A stretch of DNA of 64,000 nt from Halomonas ventosae (GCF_004363555.1 NZ_SNZJ01000009.1:103551-167550), one strand, 5' to 3'. Positions 7,523-17,505 are shown, counted from the first letter of the stretch. Numbers and translations are program-made. Notes: generated by a model not told the origin, from the sequence alone.

Positions 7523-9852
7523 GCCGGTCAGCCGATACACTGCTGCTCGCCAACGTCAGCCGCCGCGGTCTCCTGAAGGGGCTGGCCGGGGGCTCGGCTC
7601 TCCTGCTGGCAGCCCGCTGGGACCTGGGGCTGGCCAATGAACAGGCTCAGTTCGGGGCCGGCGCCATGCCCGGTGGCTGGGTGGACAATCCGAACGTTTT
7701 CATTCACATCGATTCCGACGGTCTGGTCACCATCGTCAACAACCGTGCCGAGATGGGCCAGGGCATCCGCACGAGTCTGGTGATGGTGGCCGCCGACGAG
7801 CTGGGCGCGGACTGGGATCAGGTCCGGGCCGAGCAGGCGAATGCGGACCAGGACAGGTACGGCAACCAGAATACCGATGGCTCCCGCAGCATGCGTCACT
7901 GGTATCAGCCCATGCGACGTGCGGCCGCCGCCGCCAGGCTGATGCTCGAGCAGGCGGCGGCCAACCGGTGGGATGTCCCCGTTCACGAGGTGCGGGCCGG
8001 GATCCACAAGGTGGTGCACTCCGCCTCGGGCCGGGAGCTCGGTTTCGGAGAGCTGGCGGAGTCGGCGAGGGAGCTGGATGTGCCGGGCAGGGATGCCCTG
8101 GTGCTGAAATCCGACAGCGAACTGCGCTTCATCGGCAAGGAGTCGGGCCTGATCAATGGCGAGCTGAAATCCGCCTATCCCAAGGCCATTGACGGTGAGG
8201 ACATTGTCACCGGCAGGGCCGTATTCGGCGCAGATGTGGATCTGGAGGACACCCTCTACGCGGTCGTGGCTCGTCCACCCGTCTACGGCGCCAAGGTGAA
8301 AAGCGTCGATGACAGCGAGGCGCTCAATGTCACCGGTGTCAGGAAGGTGATCCCCATTGAAGGCACGGGGCAGCCCGCCGCCTTCAACCCGCTGGGTGGC
8401 GTTGCCGTGGTGGCCTCCAACACCTGGGCCGCCATGGAGGGGCGCAGGGCCCTGAAGATCGAGTGGGACAGGGCTGCCGCCGGGGACAATGCCGATTACA
8501 CCTCCGATGCCTACCGGGAATCACTGGAGAAGGCCGCGCAATCCCCCGGCAAGGTCATTCGCCAGTCCGGCGATGCCGAGGCCGCCCTGGAAGCCGCCGA
8601 CAGGCGGGTATCTGCTACCTACTACATGCCCCACATGGCACAGGCCCCCATGGAGCCGCCGGTGGCGGTGGTGAGGATCAGGGATGGCAAGGCGGAGGCC
8701 TGGGCGCCGGTCCAGAACCCCAGGGCGACCCGTGAGGGCATCGCGGGACTGCTGGAGATGGACCTGGAGGACGTCACCGTCCACCAGACCCTGCTGGGCG
8801 GCGGTTTCGGGCGCAAGTCGAAGCCGGATTTCGTGATGGAGGCGGCTCGAGTGGCCAGGGAGTTCGAGGGACAGCCCATCAAGCTGCAGTGGTCCCGGGA
8901 AGACGATATCCAGCATGCCTACTTCCACGCCGTCTCCGTCGATCATCTCGAAGCCGGCCTCGACGCCGATGGCAAGGCGACCAGCTGGCGTCACCGGACC
9001 CTGTCGCCCAGCATCGCCTCCCTGTTTGCCCCGGACCCCAGGCACAAGGGGGAATTCGAGCTGGGCATGGGCTTCAATACCATGCCGTTCAGTATTCCTG
9101 CCATCCGGCTGGAGAATCCGCCGGCGCCGGCCCATGTCCGCATCGGCTGGTTCCGCTCGGTCTACAACCTGCCCCATGCCTGGGCCATCCAGAGCTTCGC
9201 CCATGAGATGGCCGTGGCGGCCGGGAAGGACCATCGGGACTTCGTGCTGGACCTGCTGGGGCCGGACCGGGAAGTGCATAACCTGACCGTGGGTGACGGC
9301 TGGAATTACGGCGAGGATCCGGAACTCTATCCGATCGATGTGGCCCGCATGCGCCGCGTCATCGAGCGGGCCACCGAAGAGGCCGGCTGGGGGCGCGAGA
9401 CCGGGAAGGGGCGAGGCCTGGGCCTGGCCTTTCATCACAGCTTCGTCTCCTACACCGCCATCGTCTTTGACGTGGAGGTGAGTGAGGCGGGCGAACTGAC
9501 CATTCACCGGGCGGACATTGCCTTCGACTGCGGGCCTCAGGCCAATCCGGAGCGAATCCGGTCACAGATGGAGGGCTCCTGCGTGATGGGCATCGGTATT
9601 GCCCTGCAGAGCGAGGTGACCTTCGAGGATGGCGTGGCCCAGCAGGATAACTTCGACAGCTATCTGATCCCCCGGATGCCGAACGCGCCCAGGGTCGTGC
9701 GCGTCCACCTGATCGACAACCCGAACGACGCCATGGGTGGGGTGGGTGAACCCGGCCTCCCACCCGTCGCGCCGGCCCTGTGCAATGCCATCTTCGCCGC
9801 CACCGGCAAGCGCATCCGCCGCCTGCCGGTCGGCGACCAACTGGCGAGCTGA
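7519..9852 (+). CDS. iorB: isoquinoline 1-oxidoreductase beta subunit, molybdopterin-binding, Tat-exported
   Basis: A 777-residue large subunit of the xanthine oxidase family. The N-terminus carries a twin-arginine motif (SRRGLLKGL, about residues 15-23) followed by a hydrophobic stretch, so it is probably a Tat-exported periplasmic enzyme. The molybdenum-cofactor domain shows the Q-G-I-R-T region, a GGGFGRKS loop near residues 425-432, and the C-terminal [14 protein letters not shown] loop that holds the catalytic glutamate. It lacks the FAD subunit of xanthine dehydrogenase, as expected for IorAB, so electrons probably leave via a cytochrome. Substrate is unknown; it is unlikely to be the missing xanthine dehydrogenase. 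Confidence 0.87.
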   Translation: MSRSADTLLLANVSRRGLLKGLAGGSALLLAARWDLGLANEQAQFGAGAMPGGWVDNPNVFIHIDSDGLVTIVNNRAEMGQGIRTSLVMVAADELGADWDQVRAEQANADQDRYGNQNTDGSRSMRHWYQPMRRAAAAARLMLEQAAANRWDVPVHEVRAGIHKVVHSASGRELGFGELAESARELDVPGRDALVLKSDSELRFIGKESGLINGELKSAYPKAIDGEDIVTGRAVFGADVDLEDTLYAVVARPPVYGAKVKSVDDSEALNVTGVRKVIPIEGTGQPAAFNPLGGVAVVASNTWAAMEGRRALKIEWDRAAAGDNADYTSDAYRESLEKAAQSPGKVIRQSGDAEAALEAADRRVSATYYMPHMAQAPMEPPVAVVRIRDGKAEAWAPVQNPRATREGIAGLLEMDLEDVTVHQTLLGGGFGRKSKPDFVMEAARVAREFEGQPIKLQWSREDDIQHAYFHAVSVDHLEAGLDADGKATSWRHRTLSPSIASLFAPDPRHKGEFELGMGFNTMPFSIPAIRLENPPAPAHVRIGWFRSVYNLPHAWAIQSFAHEMAVAAGKDHRDFVLDLLGPDREVHNLTVGDGWNYGEDPELYPIDVARMRRVIERATEEAGWGRETGKGRGLGLAFHHSFVSYTAIVFDVEVSEAGELTIHRADIAFDCGPQANPERIRSQMEGSCVMGIGIALQSEVTFEDGVAQQDNFDSYLIPRMPNAPRVVRVHLIDNPNDAMGGVGEPGLPPVAPALCNAIFAATGKRIRRLPVGDQLAS

Positions 9853-9854
9853 GG

Positions 9855-10835
9855 ATGCGCCATCTCGACCTGCAGGTGGTCGACCAGGCACTGGCCTGGC
9901 TGCGCGAGGGTCGACGGATCTGGCTCTGCACGGTGCTTGCCACCTTCGGCTCCTCGCCCCGCGAGCCGGGCTCGCTGCTGGTGGCAAGGAGTGACGGCAG
10001 GCATGTCGGCTCGCTCTCCGGGGGCTGTGTCGAGGAGGACTTCCTCGCCCGCCTGCGCGACGGCGAGTTCGATGCGGGCCTGCAGACCCTGCGCTACGGC
10101 GACCCCGAGGGGCCGGGCGGTCCGCGCATCCGCCTGCCCTGTGGCGGCATGCTCGATGTGCTGATCGAGCCCCTGGCACCCGATGCCGCCACCCTGACCC
10201 ACCTGGAGGTGATTCAGGCGACCCTGCTCGGCCAGCGACCCCTGATGCGCCGGGTCGACCTGGCCAGCGGCCGGGTGCATTTCGTCGAGGATGACGGCCT
10301 GGGACCTCGTGTCGTTCAGGATCGCGGGGCAGGGAGGGTGAGCCTGCGCATCGGTCCCGCGGCGCGTCTGATTCTCGCCGGCCTCTCGCCGGTGGCCGAT
10401 GCCTGCGCCGAATTCGCGCGCACCCTGGGCTTCGAGGTGATCGCCTGCGATCCCCGCGAGGAGGCACGGGCGGAATTTCGCGTCGAGGGCGTCGAGGTGC
10501 AGTCGGTACTGCCCTCCCTCTTCATCGCCTCGGGCGCCTGCCATGCCGCCACCGCGGTGGTGGCGCTGACCCATGACCCGCGCATCGATGACCTGGCGAT
10601 GATCGAGGCGGTGCGCACCCCGGCCTTCTATATCGGCGTGATGGGATCGCAACGGACCTCCGCAGCGCGTGCCGAGCGCCTGCGCCGCTCGGGCGGCCTG
10701 AGCGAGGAGGAGATGGCGCGGATCCACATGCCGATCGGCCTGGCGCTGGGCAGCAAGACGCCGGCCGAGATCGCCCTGGCAGTGATGGCCGACATCGTCC
10801 GCGTGCAGCGGGGGCGCTCCCGTGAGTCCCTCTGA
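9855..10835 (+). CDS. XdhC/CoxI family molybdenum-cofactor insertion protein
   Basis: A 326-residue XdhC-family protein. These proteins bind sulfurated molybdenum cofactor and insert it into xanthine-oxidase-family enzymes. The N-terminal XdhC/CoxI domain shows [19 protein letters not shown] and the SGGCVEE motif. The C-terminal Rossmann-like half includes [18 protein letters not shown] and the late [24 protein letters not shown] segment. It begins 2 nt after the iorB stop with GAGG overlapping that stop, and its own end overlaps the start of the mocA-like gene. The position fits maturation of IorAB. Confidence 0.87.
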   Translation: MRHLDLQVVDQALAWLREGRRIWLCTVLATFGSSPREPGSLLVARSDGRHVGSLSGGCVEEDFLARLRDGEFDAGLQTLRYGDPEGPGGPRIRLPCGGMLDVLIEPLAPDAATLTHLEVIQATLLGQRPLMRRVDLASGRVHFVEDDGLGPRVVQDRGAGRVSLRIGPAARLILAGLSPVADACAEFARTLGFEVIACDPREEARAEFRVEGVEVQSVLPSLFIASGACHAATAVVALTHDPRIDDLAMIEAVRTPAFYIGVMGSQRTSAARAERLRRSGGLSEEEMARIHMPIGLALGSKTPAEIALAVMADIVRVQRGRSRESL

Positions 10836-11499
10836 GACAGCGCCCCCCATTCGCGAGAGGCCGCTGGCTCGGGTCGTGGCCCTGGTGATGGCGGCCGGGC
10901 GCTCACGCCGTTTCGGCGCCGCCGACAAGCGCCGGGCGCGCCTGGCCGATGGTCGCACCCTGCTGGCGAGTGCCGTCGAGCGGGCCGCCGGGGCCTTCGA
11001 CGACTGCTATGTGGTGTTGCGCGAGGACGACGATCCCGAGGCACTCGGCCTCTCGCCCGACATCTGCCTGATACGTGCCGTGAACGCCGACCTGGGGCTG
11101 GGCAGCAGCCTGGCCGATGCCGTCGGCGCGCTGGAGGTGTTTGCCGCCCCGGTGGCGGTCGCGGTGCTGCTGGGCGACATGCCGGACATCGCCCCGGCCA
11201 CGCTGGTTGCGCTGGGCCGAGCGGCCCGTCGGGACACCATCCTCCGTCCGGTCCAGGGTGGACGGCCTGGCCATCCGGTGCTGTTCGGCCGGGCGCTATG
11301 GCCCGAGCTTGCCGCGCTGCGGGGCGACCGGGGGGCTCGCGAGGTGGTGCGCCGGCATGCCTCGCAGCTTCACCTGATCCCTGTCGAGGACCCGGGTATC
11401 CACCGGGATGTGGATACGCCCGGTGATCTCGATGCCTGGCAGGGGACTGGCCGGCCCGCAGGGAGCGAGCCAGGGAGCAAGCGAGGCGTTGTGCCATGA
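10822..11499 (+). CDS. MocA-like molybdenum cofactor nucleotidyltransferase
   Basis: A 225-residue NTP-transferase of the MobA/MocA family. The N-terminal [18 protein letters not shown] is the nucleotide-binding G-x-G-x-R loop, and LLGDMPDI near residue 117 carries the metal-binding aspartate. In E. coli, MocA makes the molybdopterin cytosine dinucleotide used by this enzyme class. The start is GTG at 10822, overlapping the xdhC-like gene by 14 nt; the next in-frame ATG would remove the nucleotide loop. As the last gene of the iorAB operon, it probably supplies the dinucleotide cofactor. The C-terminal 20 residues look poorly ordered. Confidence 0.8.
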   Translation: MSPSETAPPIRERPLARVVALVMAAGRSRRFGAADKRRARLADGRTLLASAVERAAGAFDDCYVVLREDDDPEALGLSPDICLIRAVNADLGLGSSLADAVGALEVFAAPVAVAVLLGDMPDIAPATLVALGRAARRDTILRPVQGGRPGHPVLFGRALWPELAALRGDRGAREVVRRHASQLHLIPVEDPGIHRDVDTPGDLDAWQGTGRPAGSEPGSKRGVVP

Positions 11500-11518
11500 T
11501 CACCCCGCCTCCGGTGAC

Positions 11519-12694
11519 TCAGGGCTGGCGCGCCAGCACCCGCAGCCGCGACTCGAGCATGTCGCGGTCGAGATAGGTGCCCTGCAGGTGGCGCCGCCCG
11601 CTGTCGGGGTCGAAGGCGCCGCGGCCGTGCAGCACGCGGCGATTGTCGAAGGCGACCATCTCGCCCGGGGCCAGGCTGAACGCGAACCGGTGGCGAGGCT
11701 CGTGCAGCAGCGTCCAGAAGCGGTGGTAGGCGGCGTACCAGGCGTCGATGTTTTCCGCCGGCAGGCGCAGGGTGTCGCGGATCCAGTTGTTGAAACGCAC
11801 CTCCACCACGCGACCGTCCGTGTCGCAGCTCAGGATCGGCGCACGCACGGCGATGTCCTGCTCCTCGTCCTGGAAGCGGAAGTCGATGGGCGTCTCGCAG
11901 AGCAGGCGAAAGGCCTGCGGGTCCTCGCGGCGCAGGGCCTCGGCGACCCGGTAGCCATCGGCGAACAGTGACTCGCCGCCCTCGGCGTCGTTCTCCAGGC
12001 AGTAGAGCAGCTGGATATCCGGCGGCTGGCGCCAGTTCGGGAGGTCGGTGTGCAGTGCCAGGCCGATGGCGGTATAGGCGGCGTTGTTGGGGTTGGGCTT
12101 GGAGCGGACATCGAAGCGGGCGCCGAAGTTGGTCGAACGCAGCGGGCCGATGCGCCGGGCCAGGCGGCTCACCTCCTCGTCGGCCACTGGCCCGTGTTCG
12201 AGCAGCACCAGGCCGTCGCGCAGCAGGGCCTCGAGCCAGGCCCGCTCGCCCTCGACGGAGCCGGTGAAGGCCGCGTGGTCGACCCGCCCGGGGCGAAAGC
12301 CCTCGGGCCAGATGTGCGGCGCGGGCAGTGTCGTGGCCGCATCCCCGCCGGGGCGACGCTGGTGGAGCCAGCCGCCGTCGAAGCGGCTCTCGTGCCCGTC
12401 CTCCCATACCAGGTGCAGGTGGCCGGCCTCGACGCGGGCCTCCCGGGGGCGGGCGATGGCCGGCTGCGGCAGGACGAGGCGCTCGCGGGTCTGGGCATGG
12501 CGGCAGGCGCGGCAGGCACAGTGGTCGCGCAGCCAGAGCCAGGGCAGGCGGGCCTGCTCGCCATCCTCCCAGGCCAGCGTGATCCCCGTTTCGCCGGCCT
12601 GGCCATCGTGCAGCCGCGGGGCCTGGGCGTAGGGGTCCAACTCGTGCATCTCCACCGGTGCGGCGGTGGTGGCCTGTGGGGCAGTGGCGTCCAT
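11519..12694 (-). CDS. gamma-butyrobetaine dioxygenase-like TauD family enzyme
   Basis: A 391-residue Fe(II)/2-oxoglutarate dioxygenase with the two-domain layout of gamma-butyrobetaine hydroxylase. The N-terminal DUF971-type zinc domain has Cys59, Cys61, Cys64 and His66. The TauD domain has the iron ligands His215-x-Asp217 (LHTDLPN), the distal histidine in RRVLHGRGAF and a substrate-side NNW segment. It should convert gamma-butyrobetaine to L-carnitine, either for osmoprotection or as a first step of catabolism. No other carnitine gene is adjacent. The start at 12694 has GAGGAGG 6 nt upstream. A LysR gene is divergent. Confidence 0.82.
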   Translation of the reverse strand: MDATAPQATTAAPVEMHELDPYAQAPRLHDGQAGETGITLAWEDGEQARLPWLWLRDHCACRACRHAQTRERLVLPQPAIARPREARVEAGHLHLVWEDGHESRFDGGWLHQRRPGGDAATTLPAPHIWPEGFRPGRVDHAAFTGSVEGERAWLEALLRDGLVLLEHGPVADEEVSRLARRIGPLRSTNFGARFDVRSKPNPNNAAYTAIGLALHTDLPNWRQPPDIQLLYCLENDAEGGESLFADGYRVAEALRREDPQAFRLLCETPIDFRFQDEEQDIAVRAPILSCDTDGRVVEVRFNNWIRDTLRLPAENIDAWYAAYHRFWTLLHEPRHRFAFSLAPGEMVAFDNRRVLHGRGAFDPDSGRRHLQGTYLDRDMLESRLRVLARQP

Positions 12695-12810
12695 CCGGTC
12701 CTCCTCGGGAATGTCAGGTTGACGGATGCCGAGGGTGACGCCTGGCTCGACGGCTGACAAACGATTAATCTGGCCCCTATGACCAAGCCAAGCTTATGGG
12801 TAGCTTTTTC

Positions 12811-13689
12811 ATGAGTGCCCTGCCTCCGCTGACCTGGCTGCAGGCCTTCGAGGCAGCCGCGCGGACCCTGAGCTTCACGGCCGCCGGCCGCGAACTGGGG
12901 GTGACCCAGGCGGCCATCAGCCAGCGCATCCGGCTGCTCGAGGACCGATTGGGGCAGAAGCTCTTCGTGCGTCACCCGCGAAGCCTCACGCTCACGCCGG
13001 CGGGCCAGGCCTGGCTGCCCAGCATCCACGAGGGATTCGCGCGCATCGGCGAGGGCACCCGAGAGGTCTTCGGCAGCGCACCGGCACGTTCGGTCACCCT
13101 GCGCACCACGCCGGTCATCCAGCAGAACTGGCTGGCGCCCCGGTTGCTGGCCTTCCATCGTGCCCACCCGGCGATCGCCGTGCGGCTGGTCAGTGCCATC
13201 TGGACCGACGAGTTCGGCCCAGAGGGGGCGGATATCGAGATCCGCTACGGGCGTGGCGGCTGGTCGGGCGTGGAGGCGCTGTCGCTGGGTGCCGAGCACC
13301 TGCTGCCGGTGTGTGCCCCGGCGGTGGCACGCGGCCTGGCGGCACCCGCCGACCTGGCGGGCGTGACCCTGCTGCATGCGGCAGGCTTCGCCGTGGGCTG
13401 GCCGAGCTGGCTGGAACGGGCCGGGGTGGCCGGCCTCGAGTCGCGCTCTCCGGCGCTGACCTGCGACAACCAGGTGATGACCCTGGCACTGGCCAGCCTG
13501 GGAGGTGGGGTGGCGCTGACCCATCGCCGCCTGTTCGAGGGGCGTGATGACCTGGTCGCGCCATTCGACCTTGCCGTGCCCACCGACGAGCGCTTCTGGC
13601 TGGTGCGCTCGACCCGCGGCCAGCGTCAGGAGGAGGCGTCGCTGCTGTGGTCGTGGCTCTGTCGCGAGGTAGACGCCGACCCGGGGTGA
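12811..13689 (+). CDS. LysR-type regulator, GcvA-like
   Basis: A 292-residue regulator. The N-terminus PPLTWLQAFEAAARTLSFTAAGRELGVTQAAISQRI is typical of the GcvA/AmpR group and is followed by an effector-binding domain. It is divergent from the gamma-butyrobetaine dioxygenase gene and is the best candidate for its controller. The start at 12811 matches the usual GcvA N-terminus; an in-frame ATG at 12796 would add five residues, and neither has a strong ribosome-binding site. The last 64 nt overlap the 3' end of mtfA on the other strand, so the two mRNAs are complementary there. Confidence 0.82.
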   Translation: MSALPPLTWLQAFEAAARTLSFTAAGRELGVTQAAISQRIRLLEDRLGQKLFVRHPRSLTLTPAGQAWLPSIHEGFARIGEGTREVFGSAPARSVTLRTTPVIQQNWLAPRLLAFHRAHPAIAVRLVSAIWTDEFGPEGADIEIRYGRGGWSGVEALSLGAEHLLPVCAPAVARGLAAPADLAGVTLLHAAGFAVGWPSWLERAGVAGLESRSPALTCDNQVMTLALASLGGGVALTHRRLFEGRDDLVAPFDLAVPTDERFWLVRSTRGQRQEEASLLWSWLCREVDADPG

Positions 13690-14489
13690 GCCGCCGGGGG
13701 GCAGCGCGCCAGGGTGTCCTGGCGGAAGTAGCGCGCGAGCAGCGCATGGAGCTCGGGATAGGCGGCGTGCAGCACGTCCGGGGCGGTGAAGAAGTGTTCG
13801 CAGCAGACCGCGAAGCACTCGCCGGGGTGGGTCGCCGCATAGTCGTCGATCGGCGTCGGCTCGCCGTGCGCCAGGCGCGACTGCAGGTCCTCCCAGACGC
13901 CCATGAAGACCCGGTGCCACTCCCTCGGGTCGATCTCCCGGGGCAGTGGCGGAAAGCCGTCAACGTCCAGGGAGTTGCCCAGGTCGAGCTTGTGGGCCAG
14001 CTCGTGGATCAGCACGTTGAAGCCCGAGAAGTCGCCGCTCTCCATCAGGTCGGGAAAGGAGACCACCACCGGCCCCTGGGAGGAGGTCTCGCCGGCGCGC
14101 TCGTCGACGTACTCGTGGACCACGCCGGCCTCGTCCATCTCCTCCACCCGGCGCCGGAAGGCCTCGGGCAGGATCAGGATCTCGTGGACGTTGGCAAAGG
14201 CCTCGTGGTGCTCGTCCTCCTCCCAGCCCAGGGTCAGCAGGCAGGCCTGGGCCGCCAGGGCCAGCCGGGCGGGCGGGTCGAAGTCGGTGGTCTCGGCGAG
14301 CTCGGGGTGCAGGCTCAGGCGCTTGTCATGCACGAACCGCCAGGCGCGATGACCGAGCCGCTCGGCCAGCTCGTCGGGCAGGGCGGCGAGCAGTGGCAGT
14401 CGTTCCCGGGCCTCGCGCCAGGTCTGCTCGGGAAAGGGGTGGCGCTGCTCGAAGCGCCGGCCCCCCAGGCGCATCAGCCGGCCGAGCAT
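13626..14489 (-). CDS. mtfA: MtfA-like zinc metallopeptidase
   Basis: A 287-residue homologue of E. coli MtfA (YeeI), a cytosolic zinc peptidase that binds the repressor Mlc and modulates glucose PTS expression. The zinc site HELAH is at residues 162-166, and the downstream GECFAVCCEHFF segment holds the third-ligand region. The C-terminal tail after about residue 262 is serine- and histidine-rich and looks disordered. It starts 4 nt after the stop of the GNAT-nitrilase gene, so the two are probably cotranscribed. It is convergent with, and overlaps, the GcvA-like gene. Confidence 0.85.
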   Translation of the reverse strand: MLGRLMRLGGRRFEQRHPFPEQTWREARERLPLLAALPDELAERLGHRAWRFVHDKRLSLHPELAETTDFDPPARLALAAQACLLTLGWEEDEHHEAFANVHEILILPEAFRRRVEEMDEAGVVHEYVDERAGETSSQGPVVVSFPDLMESGDFSGFNVLIHELAHKLDLGNSLDVDGFPPLPREIDPREWHRVFMGVWEDLQSRLAHGEPTPIDDYAATHPGECFAVCCEHFFTAPDVLHAAYPELHALLARYFRQDTLARCPPAAHPGSASTSRQSHDHSSDASS

Positions 14490-14493
14490 GGCG

Positions 14494-16065
14494 TCAGCTC
14501 TCCTCCAGGTTGGCCCCGGACTTCCAGGACCAGTCCCTCCAGCGCAGGTCGAAGAGGTCCTTGCGGCGATCCTTGAGGTTGGTCACCGAGCCCTCGGCCC
14601 GCACCACGGTCAGCCGGGTCAGATCGAGGTCCGAGAACATGATCATCTCGGTGTTGGGCGTGGTCTCCGAGAGCACGGCATCGTGGGGGAAGGCGAAGTC
14701 CGAAGGCGAGAAGACCGACGACTGGGCGTACTGGATCTCCATGTTCTCGACGGAGGGCACGTTGCCGACGCTGCCGCACAGCACCACGTAGCACTCGTTC
14801 TCGATGGCCCGCGCCTGGGCGCAGTGGCGCACCCGCAGGTAGCCGTTCTTGGTGTCGGTCCAGAAGGGCACGAAGAGGATGTCCATCTCCTGGTCGGCGA
14901 GCAGCCGCGAGAGTTCGGGAAATTCCACGTCGTAGCAGATCTGGATGCCCACCCGGCCGGCATCGGTCTGGAACACCAGCAGCTCGTCGCCGCCCTCGAT
15001 CACCCAGTCGCGGCGCTCCTGGGGGGTGATGTGCAGCTTGGCCTGGCGCTCGATGGTGCCGTCGCGATGGCACAGGTAGGCGATGTTGTAGAGGAGGTCG
15101 TCCTCGCCCACCTCGATCATCGAGCCGGCGACGATGTTGATGTTGTAGGAGACCGCCATGCGCGACAGCTCGGTCTTGAACTGGTCGGTGAAGCCGGCCA
15201 GGAAGCGGATGGCGGCCATCTGGTCCTGCTGGGCGGCGCGGTCCTGCAGCCCCATCAGCGGGGCGTTGAACAGCTCCGGGAAGACCGCGAAGTCGCTCTG
15301 GTAGTCGGCCAGGGCATCGACGAAGTACTCCACCTGCTGCAGTACCGACTCCACCGAGTCGAACTCGCGCATCTGCCACTGCACGGCGCCGACGCGGACC
15401 TGGGTGGGACGGTTCTCCAGCACCCGTTCCGCCGGCTCGAAGAGGATGTTGTTCCACTCCAGCAGGGTGGCATAGCCCTGGGACTTCTCGTCCTCCGGCA
15501 GGTACTTGCGCAGCAGGCGCTTGACCTGGAAGTCGTTGGCCAGCTGGAAGGAGAGAATGGGGTCGTGGATCTCCTTGCGCGCCACCTTGTCGAGGTACTC
15601 GGCCGGGGAGAGCTCGTGGGCATGCTCGTGGTACTGGGGGATCCGCCCGCCGGCGAGGATCGAGCGCAGGTTCATGGAGCGGCACAGCTCCTTGCGCGCC
15701 TCGTAGAGCCGCCGGCCCAGCCGGTAGCCGCGATAGTCCGGATGGATCAGCACGTCGAGCCCGTACATGGCGTCGCCATCGGGGTCGTTGAGGATGGTCT
15801 CGCGCTTGCCGATCAGGTCGTCGTAGCGGTGGGGGTTGGAGAAGGTGTCGTAGTCCACCAGCGCAGTCAGGGCCACGCCGACGATGGTCTCGTCATCCTC
15901 GATGACGATCTGGCCGTCGGGGAATTCCGTGATCAGCTTGTCGATGGTGGCCTTGGGCCAGGCCCCGCCGATGTCGTGATAGACCCGGTCCATCAGGGTC
16001 TTGAGCTGCGGGTAGTCGTCCGGGGTGAGGTTGCGCAGGTTGAGGTGCAGGTCGTCGAGGGACAT
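14494..16065 (-). CDS. fused GNAT acetyltransferase - carbon-nitrogen hydrolase
   Basis: A 523-residue two-domain protein. Residues about 5-215 form a GNAT-like fold with the acetyl-CoA loop region DVLIHPDYRGYRLGRRLYEARKE. Residues about 222-505 are a nitrilase-superfamily amidase with the full catalytic triad: Glu264 (FPELF), Lys343 (KLHITP) and Cys377 (QICYDVEFPE). The substrate is unknown; the fusion suggests an amide or amine metabolite handled by both domains. It lies directly upstream of mtfA, 4 nt apart. Loss of the triad or a split gene would argue against a working fusion, but both domains look intact. Confidence 0.85.
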   Translation of the reverse strand: MSLDDLHLNLRNLTPDDYPQLKTLMDRVYHDIGGAWPKATIDKLITEFPDGQIVIEDDETIVGVALTALVDYDTFSNPHRYDDLIGKRETILNDPDGDAMYGLDVLIHPDYRGYRLGRRLYEARKELCRSMNLRSILAGGRIPQYHEHAHELSPAEYLDKVARKEIHDPILSFQLANDFQVKRLLRKYLPEDEKSQGYATLLEWNNILFEPAERVLENRPTQVRVGAVQWQMREFDSVESVLQQVEYFVDALADYQSDFAVFPELFNAPLMGLQDRAAQQDQMAAIRFLAGFTDQFKTELSRMAVSYNINIVAGSMIEVGEDDLLYNIAYLCHRDGTIERQAKLHITPQERRDWVIEGGDELLVFQTDAGRVGIQICYDVEFPELSRLLADQEMDILFVPFWTDTKNGYLRVRHCAQARAIENECYVVLCGSVGNVPSVENMEIQYAQSSVFSPSDFAFPHDAVLSETTPNTEMIMFSDLDLTRLTVVRAEGSVTNLKDRRKDLFDLRWRDWSWKSGANLEES

Positions 16066-16120
16066 GGCGCGTCCTTCCTTCCTTCGGGTCAGGGGGCAGT
16101 CTCGCTGCAGTCTACCATGC

Positions 16121-17041
16121 TCAGCGCGGGCCCCGGTCGAGGCGCGTCGCCCGCGGCGTGAGCCGTCCCAGCGGGCGGGTGAGGGTCTGGGCCATGATCA
16201 CGCCCACCAGCACCAGGGCCCCGCCGGCGAGGTGGTAGGCGGCGATCCGCTCGCCGAGGAAGGCCATGGCGATCAGGGCGCTGAACACCGGCATCAGGTT
16301 GATGAAGATGCTGGCCTGGCTGGCGCCGATCTGGCGGATGGCCCGCATCCACAGGAAGGTGGTGATGATCGAGGCGGGAATGCCCGCATAGAGGATCAGC
16401 CAGACGTTGTGGCCATCCACCGGTGTCATGGGGCCGATCAGGTAGCCGGGCAGCAGGAAGAGGGTGGCGAAGGCCGCCTGGAGGTAGAGCACCACCCAGG
16501 GCGGCATGTCCAGGGGCCAGCGCTTGAGCATCACCCCGTAGAGGGCATAGCAGGTGGCGGCCACCACCATCAGCAGGTCACCCAGGGCCACCTCCAGTTC
16601 GAGCAGCGACAGCGGGTCGCCGTGCCCCAGCAGGATCGACACCCCGGCCAGCGCCAGTATCCCGCCCAGGGTGCCGCCGAGACTCGGCGCCTCGCGCAGG
16701 ATCAGCGCACTGAGCAGCACGGTCAGCAGCGGCACCATGGCCGCCAGGATGCCCATGTTGGTGGCCGAGGTGGTCTCGGCGGCCACATAGGCCAGCCCCT
16801 GCCACATGGCCATGCCCAGCAGCCCCAGCAGAGCGAGCTTCGGCCAGTGGCGGCGGATGGCGTCGCGATGGCGCAAGGCCACGGGCAGCACGAAGGGGGT
16901 CAGTACCGCCAGCGCCAGCACCCAGCGCAGGAAGGCGATGCTGCTCGGGGCGATGCTGCCCACGGTGAGCTGGTTGATGGTCATGTTGCCCGACCAGATC
17001 AGCACGGCGCCGAGCGGGGGCAGGAAGGTGAGCAGTGGCAT
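16121..17041 (-). CDS. EamA (DMT superfamily) transporter
   Basis: A 306-residue inner-membrane protein with ten predicted hydrophobic segments in two EamA repeats (about residues 5-140 and 150-290). Typical marks are the N-terminal GAVLIWSGNMTINQL and the second-repeat GDLLMVVAATCYALYGVMLKRW followed by IFINLMPVFSALIAMAFLGE. Family members export amino acids, nucleotides or other metabolites; the substrate is not predictable. The basic C-terminus (LTPRATRLDRGPR) agrees with a cytoplasmic tail. A hairpin terminator upstream separates it from the dksA-type gene, so it probably has its own promoter. Confidence 0.85.
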   Translation of the reverse strand: MPLLTFLPPLGAVLIWSGNMTINQLTVGSIAPSSIAFLRWVLALAVLTPFVLPVALRHRDAIRRHWPKLALLGLLGMAMWQGLAYVAAETTSATNMGILAAMVPLLTVLLSALILREAPSLGGTLGGILALAGVSILLGHGDPLSLLELEVALGDLLMVVAATCYALYGVMLKRWPLDMPPWVVLYLQAAFATLFLLPGYLIGPMTPVDGHNVWLILYAGIPASIITTFLWMRAIRQIGASQASIFINLMPVFSALIAMAFLGERIAAYHLAGGALVLVGVIMAQTLTRPLGRLTPRATRLDRGPR

Positions 17042-17062
17042 ACAGGTTCCCTGAACATGAAG

Positions 17063-17083
17063 CGGCCCCGCATATCGGGGCCG
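17063..17083 (-). terminator. hairpin terminator after the DksA-type gene
   Basis: CGGCCCCG at 17063-17070 pairs perfectly with CGGGGCCG at 17076-17083 around CATAT. On the minus strand it lies between the zinc-finger gene and the EamA transporter gene. Only a short T-containing stretch follows, so efficiency may be moderate. Confidence 0.65.
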
Positions 17084-17131
17084 TGATTGCCGGTGTCTCG
17101 AGGGCGGACAAGCCCTTGGCCTCCAGGAGCG

Positions 17132-17398
17132 TCAGCGCAGCTGGCTGTCCTTGCTGCCGCGGCGATTGTAGCCGCTGTGCCCCGAGGGGCGCCTGTCGCG
17201 CTCGGCCTGGCAGGTGACACAGAAGCGCACCCCCCGGATCGCCTCGCGGCGCGCCTGGGGGATGGGGTCCCCGCACTCATCGCAGCGCTCGGCGCTCTCG
17301 CCGTCCGGCAGCTGCCGGCGCGAGCGTGCCAGGGCATCCTCGACGGTGCTGTCGATCTGCTCCTGGACGGCACCATCCTTCGACCATCCTCCCGCCAT
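17132..17398 (-). CDS. DksA/TraR family C4 zinc-finger protein (YbiI-like)
   Basis: A small 88-residue protein with a single zinc finger of spacing C-X2-C-X17-C-X2-C (Cys39, Cys42, Cys60, Cys63). The preceding sequence (IDSTVEDALARSRRQLP) resembles the helix that DksA-family proteins place near the RNA polymerase secondary channel. It lacks the long coiled-coil tip of true DksA and matches the short YbiI-like class, whose function is poorly known. The start at 17398 has GAGGAGGAG upstream; the frame is open further upstream without a start signal. The C-terminus is basic and probably flexible. Confidence 0.8.
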   Translation of the reverse strand: MAGGWSKDGAVQEQIDSTVEDALARSRRQLPDGESAERCDECGDPIPQARREAIRGVRFCVTCQAERDRRPSGHSGYNRRGSKDSQLR

Positions 17399-17505
17399 GA
17401 GCTCCTCCTCGCGCCTGAGGCGTCGGCCCGACCGGATATCGTCCCAGTCTGGACCACTCCCGGGATCAGTTCCATGCCCACGCGTCTCGGGCGGCCCTGC
17501 CATCA

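Noticed and set aside
7519..9852. IorAB considered as the missing xanthine dehydrogenase of the purine route.
   Set aside because: It has a Tat signal, no FAD subunit and no cluster operator, and its subunit layout is that of isoquinoline-type oxidoreductases.
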